Notes under the pieces: generated by a model
What the model saw: the letters and a program-made list of their open reading frames with translations, nothing else
Told to the model about the DNA's origin: nothing
Database searches by the model: none
Shown: in pieces, positions 1-7,542 of the stretch
How positions within the stretch are numbered: position 1 is the stretch's first letter
Layout: the number at the start of each line of letters is the position of its first letter
Position numbers and translations under genes: made by a program
IMG/VR virus record: IMGVR_UViG_3300049491_000229
Location: 1-30,051 of that record
Reading direction: 5' to 3' (one strand)
DNA: 30,051 nt
From: a virus

Positions 1-38
1 TTTCTCTCTAGCGCGCCCCACACCACAGGGGGCTTGCC

Positions 39-296
39 GTGTCGCTGCCTGACGCTGCGGCGTCGGGGGACGAGTTGCGGACGCTGGAGTCGCTGCGGGA
101 TCTGCTGGCGACCCAACTGGATGTGTGTGAGTCGTCCCGGGATGTGGCGGCGTTGTCGGCGCGGTTGGTGGAGTGTTTGAAGCGGATCTCTGAGGTGCGG
201 TCGCGTGTGCCGGCGTCGGTGTCGGCTGCGGATGAGATCGCGGCGAGGCGTGCGCGTCGTAAGCCTATTCGGGATGGTCAGTCGCGGGAGGCATAA
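39..296 (+). CDS. Probable terminase small subunit / small packaging protein
   Basis: This GTG-started gene encodes an 85-residue, mostly helical protein with a basic C-terminal tail (residues about 68-82, rich in R and K). An AGGGGG Shine-Dalgarno motif at 27-32 lies 6 nt before the start. No enzymatic motif is visible. The call rests mainly on context: the gene immediately precedes the terminase large subunit, and small helical proteins with charged tails commonly occupy this slot in actinobacteriophages, where they help recognise packaging-initiation DNA. A strong hairpin follows the stop codon, so it may be transcribed partly separately from the large subunit. It could instead be an uncharacterised small protein. 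Confidence 0.6.
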   Translation: MSLPDAAASGDELRTLESLRDLLATQLDVCESSRDVAALSARLVECLKRISEVRSRVPASVSAADEIAARRARRKPIRDGQSREA

Positions 297-299
297 AGA

Positions 300-327
300 A
301 AATGCCCCCGCGTGAACGGGGGCATTT
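300..327 (+). terminator. Stem-loop terminator/attenuator between the two terminase genes
   Basis: A perfect 11-bp inverted repeat (300-310 with 317-327) has a GC core of CCCCCG/CGGGGG and a 6-nt loop. It starts 4 nt after the stop codon of the upstream gene. The stem begins in an A-rich run and ends in TTT, so the U-tract is short. This fits an intrinsic terminator or attenuator that lowers transcription into the downstream gene; termination strength is an inference. Confidence 0.7.
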
Positions 328-431
328 CTGCTGGAGGAATGCCTTCGCCTCTCAGCCGATCGGCTCTAACGCTAGCCGTGAACGACCACTTGCGTGGCCT
401 TGCCATCGTATCCCAACGGAGGGCCGTTCGC

Positions 432-1874
432 ATGGTCATCGGTGTGCAGTTCCCCAGTTTCTCGTTGGTGCCGCAGTCGAAGGCGAACTACTGGGAGGAC
501 GTGCGGGACCTGTGTTCCGCGTACGGGCTGGTCCTGGATGCGTGGCAGGAGAACGTCCTCCGGTGCTCGTTGGGTGAGCGTGCGGATGGGAAGTGGTCGG
601 CGGCGCGCGTTGGTTTGTCGGTGCCGCGGCAGAACGGCAAGACCGCGATCTATGAGGCGCGGGAGCTTGCCGGGCTGATCCTGTTCGGTGAGCAGCTGCT
701 GATCCATTCGGCGCATCTGGTGCCGACTGCGCTGGAGTCTTTCCATCGGATCAAGCATTACTTCGATGCGTATGACGATCTGCGTAAGAAGGTCGCGCGG
801 ATTCGTGTGGCGAATGGTGATCAGTCGATCGAGATGATGTCTGGGCAGCGGTTGCTGTTCAAGGCGCGCGCTCGTGGGTCTGGTCGCGGGTTCTCGGCGG
901 ATGTGCTGATGTTGGATGAGGCGCAGATTCTGCCGGCGCGCGCGTGGGCTGCGATGCTGCCGTCGAAGTCGGCGCGCCCGGATCCGCAGGTTTGGTTGGC
1001 TGGTACGCCGCCTGGTCCTGAGGATGAGGGCGAGGTGTTCGCCCGTTTCCGTGAGACCGCGAAGGCCGGTAAGGACCGGCGATTATGTTGGATGGAGTGG
1101 ACGGCGGTCGGTGATCCGGCTGATCCGAAGGTGCAGGCGACCGCGAACCCGGGTTACCCGACTCGTCCTACGCCGGACGCGATCTCGGATGAGCTGTCGG
1201 ACTTGACGCCGTTGGAGTTCGGGCGTGAGCGTCTGGGTCAGTGGCCGGATCAGTCGGCGCTGGGGGTGTTCCCGTCGGGTGCGTGGTCTGGGTGTGCGGA
1301 CAAGTCGTCTGTCCCGGCTGTGGGTGCGGGCAGGGTGTTCGCGGTAGATGTGGCGCCGGATCAGTCGTGGGCGGCTATTGGTGCTGCGGCGTTGCGTGAC
1401 GATGGTTTGCTGCACGGTCAGGTTGTGGATCACCACCGCGGCACTGGTTGGGTTGTCGCCCGTGTCGTGGAGTTGCTCGAAAGGTGGGGCCGTCATGCCC
1501 CGGTCGCCTTGTGCGGTCGGATGGCTGCGGCCCTGAGCGAGCCGCTGGAGGCCGCAGGGGTAGAGGTGCTTGTGATGTCCCTCGCTGACCGGGTTGCGGC
1601 TTGCTCGGCGATGTATGAGGCGGTGGCCGGGACACCTGAGCAGGTGGACGACGACGGGGTGGTGACACCTGAGGTGCCGCCGACTTTCCGGCATGTCGCG
1701 CAGCCTGCGTTGGATGTGGCGGTGGGTGCGTCGAAGTGGAAACGCTTTGATGACGGGCGCGTGTGGGATCGCACCGCTACGGGCGATATCTCGCCGTTGT
1801 ACGCGGTTACGGGTGCCGTGTTCGCGCACGCATCCATCGTTGAGGACTACGACGTGCTGACGTCGATCTACTGA
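432..1874 (+). CDS. terL: Terminase large subunit (packaging ATPase and nuclease)
   Basis: This is the motor that pumps DNA into the prohead and cuts the concatemer. From ATG 432 it is 480 residues. The Walker A motif is PRQNGKT, with its lysine at about residue 70. Walker B is VLMLDEAQ, with D162 and E163. The C-terminal RNase H-like nuclease begins at FAVDVAPD (D306). An in-frame start at 312 would give 520 residues, but it lies inside the upstream hairpin. ATG 432 has a good GGAGGG motif at 418-423 with 8-nt spacing, so I prefer it. The length and motif order match phage TerL proteins of HK97-like siphoviruses. Confidence 0.95.
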   Translation: MVIGVQFPSFSLVPQSKANYWEDVRDLCSAYGLVLDAWQENVLRCSLGERADGKWSAARVGLSVPRQNGKTAIYEARELAGLILFGEQLLIHSAHLVPTALESFHRIKHYFDAYDDLRKKVARIRVANGDQSIEMMSGQRLLFKARARGSGRGFSADVLMLDEAQILPARAWAAMLPSKSARPDPQVWLAGTPPGPEDEGEVFARFRETAKAGKDRRLCWMEWTAVGDPADPKVQATANPGYPTRPTPDAISDELSDLTPLEFGRERLGQWPDQSALGVFPSGAWSGCADKSSVPAVGAGRVFAVDVAPDQSWAAIGAAALRDDGLLHGQVVDHHRGTGWVVARVVELLERWGRHAPVALCGRMAAALSEPLEAAGVEVLVMSLADRVAACSAMYEAVAGTPEQVDDDGVVTPEVPPTFRHVAQPALDVAVGASKWKRFDDGRVWDRTATGDISPLYAVTGAVFAHASIVEDYDVLTSIY

Positions 1875-1888
1875 GGGGAGACCGGGCG

Positions 1889-2065
1889 ATGCGCGATCTC
1901 CTGACCACAGCCCTGGATGTGTTGGGCTTGCTGTTGCTGGCCGCTGGTATCGCCGCGCTGGTGTACCCGTTCGTCGGGTGGGCTGCGTTGGCTGTTGCTG
2001 GTGTCGTGGTGCTGTCGGGGTCCGCGTTGTCGTCGTGGCTGACGGCGCCGAAGAGTAAGCGGTGA
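1889..2065 (+). CDS. Two-helix membrane miniprotein
   Basis: The ORF encodes 58 residues starting MRDLLTTALDVLG and ending APKSKR. Two hydrophobic stretches, about residues 11-26 and 31-48, are separated by YPFVGW, which predicts a membrane hairpin with a basic tail. A GAGGGGAG motif lies upstream, and the stop overlaps the portal start by 4 bp (GTGA), so it is translationally coupled to the portal gene. Small membrane proteins between terminase and portal recur in actinophages, but I know of no assigned function. The tight packing and good ribosome site argue that it is real. Confidence 0.75.
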   Translation: MRDLLTTALDVLGLLLLAAGIAALVYPFVGWAALAVAGVVVLSGSALSSWLTAPKSKR

Positions 2066-3249
2066 GCCTGTTCCGCCGCCATCAGCGGCTGTTCGGGATC
2101 AACGGTGCGCAGGACCTGATCCCGGGTCGCTCGTCGTCGGGTGTTGGGTCGGTGCCGGTGACGACTGACTCAGCGATGCGGCACTCGGCGGTGTGGGCGT
2201 GTTTGCGGTTGCGGGCGGACCTGATCAGCACCATGCCCGTGGACAGTTTCCGCAAGCTCGGGGCGATTGATGTCGCGGTGAAGAACTCCCCGGTGCTGGT
2301 CACCCCTGGTGGTGAGCACGTCGGCATCCAGGAGTGGCTGTATTCCACGCAGGTTGACCTGGACAGGGCCGGTAATGCGTTCGGGCTGATCACGGAACGG
2401 AACGCATCCAACAAGCCGATACGGATTGACCTGGTGCCCATCGCTGCGGTGACGGTGATGGACCGGTCGGGTGTTGTGTCGTACCGGATCGACGGCAAGA
2501 CGTACGACCGCGAGAAGGTGTGGCACGAGAAGCAGTACACCGTTCCGGGTTTGCCGGTTGGGCTGTCCCCCATTGCGTACGCGGCGTGGACCATCGGGCA
2601 GTACCAGTCGGCGCAGCAGTTCGCGTTGGCGTGGTTCTCGAGCGGCGGCACCCCTAAGGGGCACATGCAGAACACCGCGTTGGCGTCCCTGCCGGCGGCG
2701 GAGGCTGCCATCGCGAAGGAGCGGTTCACGTCGGCCATTCGTGGTGGTGACGTGTTGGTGTCCGGTAAGGACTGGGAGTACAAACCGTTTCATTCCGAGG
2801 CTGTTGGTGCGGAGTGGTTGGCGACCCAGGAGTTCGGGATCGCTGACGTGGCACGGTTCCTTGGTGTCCCGGGTGACCTGATCGACGCGCCCAGCAAGGG
2901 CGGCAGTATCACGTACGCGAATATCACCCAGCGGAACTTGCAGTTTCTGATCATGAACCTGGGGCCGGCGATCATCCGCCGTGAGACAGCGTTGTCGACG
3001 CTTCTGTCGTCGCCGCGGTTCGTGAAGCTCAACACTTCCGCCCTGCTGCGGATGGACGATGCTGCCCGGGCGCAGGTGATCAAGACGCGGATCGAGTCGC
3101 GGACGATGACCCCGACCGAGGCCCGCCAGAAGGACTTGAATCTGCCGCCTTTGACGGAGGCGCAGTACGCCGAGTTTGACCGCTTGTGGGGCAAGGGTGC
3201 GTCTGCGCCGGTGCTGGATGACCCGGCCACTACGAAGGAGCCAGTATGA
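2062..3249 (+). CDS. Portal protein (HK97 family)
   Basis: The 395-residue product is the dodecameric ring at the capsid vertex through which DNA enters and to which the tail attaches. The N-terminal region has the HK97-portal pattern: a Val/Ser-rich lead into HSAVWACLRLRADLISTMPV (about residues 35-57), then a conserved middle region with GTPKGHMQ. The length is normal for the family. The GTG start overlaps the previous stop by 4 bp, and its own stop overlaps the protease start (ATGA). The C-terminal TPTEARQKDLNLPPL segment also fits HK97-type portals. Confidence 0.93.
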   Translation: MSLFRRHQRLFGINGAQDLIPGRSSSGVGSVPVTTDSAMRHSAVWACLRLRADLISTMPVDSFRKLGAIDVAVKNSPVLVTPGGEHVGIQEWLYSTQVDLDRAGNAFGLITERNASNKPIRIDLVPIAAVTVMDRSGVVSYRIDGKTYDREKVWHEKQYTVPGLPVGLSPIAYAAWTIGQYQSAQQFALAWFSSGGTPKGHMQNTALASLPAAEAAIAKERFTSAIRGGDVLVSGKDWEYKPFHSEAVGAEWLATQEFGIADVARFLGVPGDLIDAPSKGGSITYANITQRNLQFLIMNLGPAIIRRETALSTLLSSPRFVKLNTSALLRMDDAARAQVIKTRIESRTMTPTEARQKDLNLPPLTEAQYAEFDRLWGKGASAPVLDDPATTKEPV

Positions 3250-4061
3250 CGATCTCGCGTGAACAGGCGGCCCAGGCTCGCCGCGCTGCGGCGTATGAGC
3301 GCATGGAGCAGTCCCAGTTCCGGGGCGATGTGCAGGCGCGGCGGTCCGCAATGCCGGGACTGTCACGGTCGTTGGCGTTCCCGACGAAGTACCGGTCGGA
3401 GTTGGTGGAGCGCAACGGCAGTGAGTACAACCAACTGACCGGGGTGGCATCGGTCACGGACCAGCCCTACGACATGTTCGACATGTTCGGGGAGTACACG
3501 GAGACCATCGAGCGGGGCGCGTTCACCGAAACCCTTGCCAGTAACCCCGATGTCGTGTTCCTGGTGAACCACAAGGGCCTGTCGATGGCGCGTACCACCA
3601 ACGGGTCGCTGATGCTGCGGATGGGTGACACCGGGCTGGAGTCCGATGCGTACCTGAACCCGAAGCGCACCGACGTGGCCGACCTGCTGGTGGCCATTGA
3701 TGACCGCACCGTCACGGAGATGTCCTTCGCGTTCATGCTCGAGGACGGGTTGTGGTCGGAGGATTTCACGGAGTTCACGATCACGAAGCTGAGCATCGAC
3801 CGTGGTGACGTTTCGGCCGTGAATTACGGCGCGAACCCGTACACCAGCATCAGTGCCCGCGAGTTGGACGACATGGCAAGGCTTCCCGCTGGTGCTGCAC
3901 GGGCTGTGGTGGAGCGGCTGGGTTCCCGTGGTGACCTCGTCGCGACCAGCCCGGAACCCGCACCGGTCACGCCCGTGACAACCACCACCGAAACCCGTGG
4001 CCCCGCAATGCTCCTCGACAGCCTGTCCGCGTGGATCACGCTGTCCGAGAACCCGATCTGA
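3246..4061 (+). CDS. Prohead maturation protease (S78 family)
   Basis: This 271-residue protein is expected to process the capsid precursor during head maturation. Its core reads TGVASV, GEYTETIERGAF, LVNHKG and EMSFAF, followed by LSIDRGDVSAVNYGANP. That is the HK97 prohead protease pattern, with H109 and S160 as the likely catalytic pair. The N-terminal 50 residues are basic and helical. Residues after about 210 are low in complexity and rich in Pro and Thr. The start codon overlaps the portal stop (ATGA). No separate scaffold gene follows, so scaffolding is probably done by the capsid N-terminal region. Confidence 0.92.
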   Translation: MTISREQAAQARRAAAYERMEQSQFRGDVQARRSAMPGLSRSLAFPTKYRSELVERNGSEYNQLTGVASVTDQPYDMFDMFGEYTETIERGAFTETLASNPDVVFLVNHKGLSMARTTNGSLMLRMGDTGLESDAYLNPKRTDVADLLVAIDDRTVTEMSFAFMLEDGLWSEDFTEFTITKLSIDRGDVSAVNYGANPYTSISARELDDMARLPAGAARAVVERLGSRGDLVATSPEPAPVTPVTTTTETRGPAMLLDSLSAWITLSENPI

Positions 4062-4074
4062 TCTTTCCGCACCC

Positions 4075-4175
4075 CCGGCAGATGACCCGGGAGTCATATC
4101 CCACCCGCAACCACGTCCGGCAGATGACCCGGGAAGGTTCGCGACTCTGAAACACGTCCGGCAGATGACCCGGGA
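4075..4175 (+). repeat. Three intergenic direct repeats upstream of the capsid gene
   Basis: The 18-mer CCGGCAGATGACCCGGGA occurs exactly three times in the 164-nt gap between protease and capsid, at 4075-4092, 4117-4134 and 4158-4175. Copies 2 and 3 share 5 further bases on the left (CACGT). Start-to-start spacing is 42 and 41 bp. Each copy contains CCGG-N8-CCGG, so it can also fold as a small hairpin with the same CAGATGAC loop. Function is unknown: operator-like or RNA-level control of capsid expression, or a decaying coding repeat. Confidence 0.9.
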
Positions 4176-4225
4176 CGTTTCGGCGCGCAGTGGGCACCCC
4201 TATCCGTACTGACGAAAGGGCCATC

Positions 4226-5653
4226 ATGGCTACCACTTTCGACCAGCTGATCCTGACCGCCGAGGTCGGGTTGCAGCAGGCCATCAAGCGCAGGGAATCC
4301 GCGCTTGCCACCGTCAAGCTCCTGCACGCGCGCGCCCAGCACGAGGGCCGCAGCGGGCTGACCGACGACGAAGCCGCTGAGGCGAAGGCGTCGATGGAGA
4401 ACCACACCCGCGCTCAGGCCGATGTCCAGGCGCAGGAACGCGCGCTGGCTGAACTCCGGGCCGCGAAGGAGCTGGAGGACGCCAACGATGTCCTGCTGGC
4501 CACCCGCGCGTCCGACAAGTCCACCGAGGCGAAGCTGCCCGCGTACGACCGGGTGGCGCGTGTCGGTTCCGAGGAGCGGACCTACCACCGTGGCAATGAC
4601 CACGGCGGCGCAGGATTCCTGAAGGACATCCTCGCGCAGCACCTGTACCGCGATCCGCAGGCCGAACAGCGCCTGATGCGGCACATGTCGGAGGAGCGCG
4701 TGGAGCGGGGCCAGGTCCTCACCCGCGCAGCCGGCACCGGCGCGTTCGCGGGTCTGACCGTCCCCCAGTACCTGGTGGACATGAAGGCACCGGCCGTCGC
4801 GGCCCGTCGCCCGTTCGCGGACATCTGCAACAAGCACGCGCTGCCGGCGGACGGCATGACGGTCAACATCTCCCGCATCACCACCGCGACGTCGGTGGCG
4901 TTGCAGTCGTCGGAGAACGCCGCCGTGTCCGAGACCAACATCGACGACACCTTGCTGACGGTGTCGGTGCAGACCGCGGCCGGGCAGCAGACCATTTCCC
5001 GTCAGGCGATCGACCGGGGCACCGGCATCGAAGAGACCGTGATGGACGACCTCTTCCGCCGGTACGCGACAACGTTGGACTCGACCCTGCTGAATCAAGC
5101 CACCAACGGCCTGACCAACGTGGCGCAGTCCGTGGCGTACACGGATGCATCCCCGACCACCGCCGAGTTGTGGCCCAAGTTCCACAACGCGCTGGCGAAC
5201 TCGGAAGCGGCCCTGCTGGGTCAGGCCCGCCCCGACTTCGCGGTGATGCACTCCCGTCGGTGGTACTGGATGCAGTCGCAGGTCGGAACCAGCTTCCCGT
5301 TCATCGGGCAGCCGGGGATCAACGGCAACCACGGTGCGGAGAACCTGCAGGCGAAGTACGGCGACGGCGCGCGGGGCATCCTGCCGAACGGGACCGTGGT
5401 GATCGTGGACAACAACATCGGCACCACTCTCGGCGCTGGCACGGAGGACGAGATCTACATCGTCGCCTCCGATGAGTGCCACCTGTGGGAGGACCCGGGC
5501 GCACCGGTGTTCATCCGCGCGGAGCAGCCGAACGCGGCATCCCTGGGCGTGCTCCTGGTGCTGTACGGGTACTTCGCCTACACCTTCGCGCGCTACACCA
5601 ACGGGCAGTCGAAGATCGCCGGAACCGGACTGATCGCGCCGACCTTCGCCTGA
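4226..5653 (+). CDS. Major capsid protein (HK97 fold)
   Basis: From ATG 4226 the product is 475 residues. Residues 1 to about 115 are charged and helical, like the delta/scaffolding domain of HK97-type capsids. The mature shell region follows, with ARRPFADICN, ISRITTATS, SRQAIDRG, an E-loop/P-domain style segment, and an aromatic C-terminus (YGYFAYTFARYTNGQ). An in-frame start at 4190 exists, but GAAAGGG at 4213-4219 supports ATG 4226. The upstream protease suggests that the N-terminal domain is cleaved off. A hairpin follows the gene. Confidence 0.95.
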   Translation: MATTFDQLILTAEVGLQQAIKRRESALATVKLLHARAQHEGRSGLTDDEAAEAKASMENHTRAQADVQAQERALAELRAAKELEDANDVLLATRASDKSTEAKLPAYDRVARVGSEERTYHRGNDHGGAGFLKDILAQHLYRDPQAEQRLMRHMSEERVERGQVLTRAAGTGAFAGLTVPQYLVDMKAPAVAARRPFADICNKHALPADGMTVNISRITTATSVALQSSENAAVSETNIDDTLLTVSVQTAAGQQTISRQAIDRGTGIEETVMDDLFRRYATTLDSTLLNQATNGLTNVAQSVAYTDASPTTAELWPKFHNALANSEAALLGQARPDFAVMHSRRWYWMQSQVGTSFPFIGQPGINGNHGAENLQAKYGDGARGILPNGTVVIVDNNIGTTLGAGTEDEIYIVASDECHLWEDPGAPVFIRAEQPNAASLGVLLVLYGYFAYTFARYTNGQSKIAGTGLIAPTFA

Positions 5654-5661
5654 TCCTGACC

Positions 5662-5700
5662 CGGTGGCGGCAGTGGGGTGACCCTCCGCTGCCGCCGCCG
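5662..5700 (+). terminator. Post-capsid stem-loop (attenuator or mRNA stabiliser)
   Basis: A 12-bp stem (5662-5673 with 5689-5700, including one G-U pair) encloses a 15-nt loop directly after the capsid stop codon. There is no U-tract after it. It is more likely a partial attenuator or a 3'-end stabiliser of the abundant capsid message than a full terminator. Confidence 0.5.
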
Positions 5701-5733
5701 TGGCTCAACCACCCTGAGAGGAAGTGAAACCCG

Positions 5734-6120
5734 TTGGCAACACTCGAAGGTGACCCGCAGGGTGGGCTCATTGACACCGTCAACCTGTCCACCGGGCAGA
5801 CCGGTACAGGCGCGACGACGAACGTTCTGGATCGTGGCGCGGCGAAGGGTTCTGTCCTGCTGAAGTGCACGACCACGGTTGGCGCTACCCCGACATGCAC
5901 GTTCCTGATTGAGGGTTCGCCCGATGGGTCGGTGTGGTTCCAGGCTGCGTACGCCGATCACACCACCCCGGCAACGGTTGTCGCGACGTCGTTTGTTGTG
6001 ACGACGGCTACGACGAACTACAAGATCGTGCAGGCGAACCAACCGTTCAGGTATCTCCGCGTGACGTTGTCCGCGAACACGAACGTGACATCCACCATCG
6101 ACGTTTGGACGACATCATGA
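5734..6120 (+). CDS. Putative capsid-associated beta-sandwich protein
   Basis: This TTG-started gene encodes a 128-residue protein rich in Thr, Val and Ser with an alternating beta-strand pattern and no helices of note. AGAGGAAG at 5717-5724 lies 9 nt upstream of the start. The stretch TCTFLIEGSPDGSVWFQAAY resembles small jelly-roll or Ig-like virion proteins. Directly behind the capsid gene, this would suit a head decoration protein, but I do not recognise a family. Its stop overlaps the next start (ATGA). Confidence 0.7.
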   Translation: MATLEGDPQGGLIDTVNLSTGQTGTGATTNVLDRGAAKGSVLLKCTTTVGATPTCTFLIEGSPDGSVWFQAAYADHTTPATVVATSFVVTTATTNYKIVQANQPFRYLRVTLSANTNVTSTIDVWTTS

Positions 6121-6350
6121 GCGATATCCCGTACCAGCTCACGGGTTTGGTGAAGCAACTGGAGGCTGAGCGTGCGAACGCGGCGGCCATCGGGCTGACT
6201 TCCCGCGTGGATGCGTGCGACAAGCAACTCCGCGAACTCGGCGTGAAGGCGAAGGCCGCTGAGAAGCGTGCTGCGGCGCTGTCTGTCGAGGATGCACCGA
6301 AGTCTGTCACCCCGCGTGGCCGTTCCGCGAAGCCGCACGAGACGGCCTGA
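6117..6350 (+). CDS. Small helical protein, head region
   Basis: The 77-residue product has a long charged helix (about residues 8-60, LVKQLEAERANAA to KAKAAEKRAAAL) followed by a basic tail (PRGRSAKPHETA). The start overlaps the preceding stop (ATGA), and the gene ends 3 nt before the connector gene. Small coiled-coil proteins of this kind are common between capsid and connector genes of actinophages and have no agreed function. Confidence 0.7.
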   Translation: MSDIPYQLTGLVKQLEAERANAAAIGLTSRVDACDKQLRELGVKAKAAEKRAAALSVEDAPKSVTPRGRSAKPHETA

Positions 6351-6353
6351 CCT

Positions 6354-6887
6354 ATGGCGCTCGTGACCCGTGAAGAGGTGATCGAGTTCGCGAAGATCGA
6401 CACCACGCTGACCGGGTCGCAGGCGGCTGCGTTGGATGCGATCGTCGCGGCTGTCACCCCTGAGATCGAGAACATCACCGGCCCGCTCGAGCTGACCACA
6501 TCGGTCTACCGGTGCGGCCCGAAGTCCGGGGCGATTGTGCTGCCGTGGCGGTACGTGTCGGTGACGTCGGTGACCGTGGATGGTGTCACGGTTGATGCGG
6601 CCCTGTATGACGATGTGACCCGCGCGGACCGTGGGATTTTGGATGCGGTCAACGGGTCCGCACCGTGGGCGTCGGGTCAGTCGGTGGTGGTGACCGCGCA
6701 GGTGGGCTCGGCGACGACACCGACGAATGTGCGGTTGGCTGCGTTGGAGCTGGCGTCGTTCTGGTGGGTGCGGACTCAGCAGACGCAGCGGCAGGCGTGG
6801 AACGGCGATGTGCCTATGGGTTTCGGGATTCCGCAGGCTGTGCGTGATCATCTTGACCCGTCACCGCGGCTGCCTGGGTTCGCCTGA
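6354..6887 (+). CDS. Head-tail connector protein (gp6/gp15-like adaptor)
   Basis: This 177-residue protein should form a ring under the portal. The N-terminal helical part (TREEVIEFAKI to AAVTPEIENITGPLE) is the usual gp6-like helical bundle with a conserved gap. A beta-rich middle (VYRCGPKSGAIVLPWRYVSVTSVTVDG) and a C-terminal helix with LELASFWWVRTQQ follow. Length, fold pattern and position right after the head genes match the family. The last base of its stop is the first base of the next start (TGATG). Confidence 0.85.
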   Translation: MALVTREEVIEFAKIDTTLTGSQAAALDAIVAAVTPEIENITGPLELTTSVYRCGPKSGAIVLPWRYVSVTSVTVDGVTVDAALYDDVTRADRGILDAVNGSAPWASGQSVVVTAQVGSATTPTNVRLAALELASFWWVRTQQTQRQAWNGDVPMGFGIPQAVRDHLDPSPRLPGFA

Positions 6888-7345
6888 TGGTCGAGACCTC
6901 AACGGCGACAGCCACTTACCAACTGAAGGTCCAACTCGAATCGGCGGCGCGGCTCGTGTTGGCCGACTACACGGGTGTCACGTACTCGTGGGGCGAGCCG
7001 GATTCGTGGTCCGACGACATCTTGATGTTCATGCGGACCACATCCTTGCAGGAACCGGCGACGATGGGTGGCACGCAGCGCACCCGGACGGAAACCCTTA
7101 CGTGCGACGTGCATTTCATGGTTTTCCGCCACGGCCAGAGGGAAGCCGAGGAACGCGCCTACCTGATGCTGGGCCTTTTGGAGCGGTATTGCCGCGTCAC
7201 CGACACGCATCTCGGCGGGCTAGCACAGTGGTGCTTCCTGACCGAACACGAGGCCGAAGGGTTCGCCCTCGATGACTCACCTATGGGTCGCCGCGGCGTT
7301 GAGATCCGAGCGACATTCACCGCGCAAGTCCGAATCACAGGCTGA
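6887..7345 (+). CDS. Probable tail terminator / head-tail joining protein
   Basis: The 152-residue product has an alpha/beta pattern: an N-terminal helix (TYQLKVQLESAARLVLAD), central strands, a helix (REAEERAYLMLGLLERYC) and a C-terminal strand pair ending VEIRATFTAQVRI. That C-terminal pattern and the position between the connector and tail-tube genes are typical of tail terminators, which cap the finished tail and join it to the head. The family assignment is by pattern only; a head-closure (stopper) role is the alternative. Confidence 0.7.
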   Translation: MVETSTATATYQLKVQLESAARLVLADYTGVTYSWGEPDSWSDDILMFMRTTSLQEPATMGGTQRTRTETLTCDVHFMVFRHGQREAEERAYLMLGLLERYCRVTDTHLGGLAQWCFLTEHEAEGFALDDSPMGRRGVEIRATFTAQVRITG

Positions 7346-7356
7346 GGAGCCCAACA

Positions 7357-7542
7357 ATGCCCATCGTCAAGAATGTTTCGCCTCGCGGTGATCTGGACCT
7401 GCCGACCATCGGCGTCCAGAACTGGCTGGCCGGTGAGGAACGCGAGTTGCCCGTGGATGTGGCGGCGGCGTTGCTCGAGCAGCCCGAGAACTTCCAGGCC
7501 GTCGTGCCGGCCAAGGTCACCAAGAAGGGTGAAGGCGAATGA
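7357..7542 (+). CDS. Small conserved-type protein preceding the tail tube
   Basis: This 61-residue protein (MPIVKNVSPRGDLDLPTIG...) has a short beta start, then QNWLAGEERELPVDVAAALLEQPENFQAV and a lysine-rich tail. GAGGAG at 7343-7348 gives a good ribosome site, and the stop overlaps the tail-tube start (ATGA). Similar small genes immediately upstream of major tail protein genes are frequent in actinophages. I cannot give a function; a structural or assembly role is inferred from context. Confidence 0.75.
   Translation: MPIVKNVSPRGDLDLPTIGVQNWLAGEERELPVDVAAALLEQPENFQAVVPAKVTKKGEGE

Noticed and set aside
1-38. cos site at the window start
   Set aside because: The position before the small terminase gene is suggestive, but no other genome end is available to define an overhang.
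2170-3450. 426-codon leftward open frame opposite the portal gene
   Set aside because: Low-complexity Arg/Pro/His composition and no start signals; overlaps the certain portal and protease genes.
4075-4175. CRISPR-like repeats before the capsid gene
   Set aside because: Only three short copies, spacers of about 24 bp that resemble each other in part, and no cas genes.
4094-5482. 462-codon leftward open frame opposite the capsid gene
   Set aside because: Composition rich in Arg, Gly, Val and His with no domain; the rightward capsid frame is certain.
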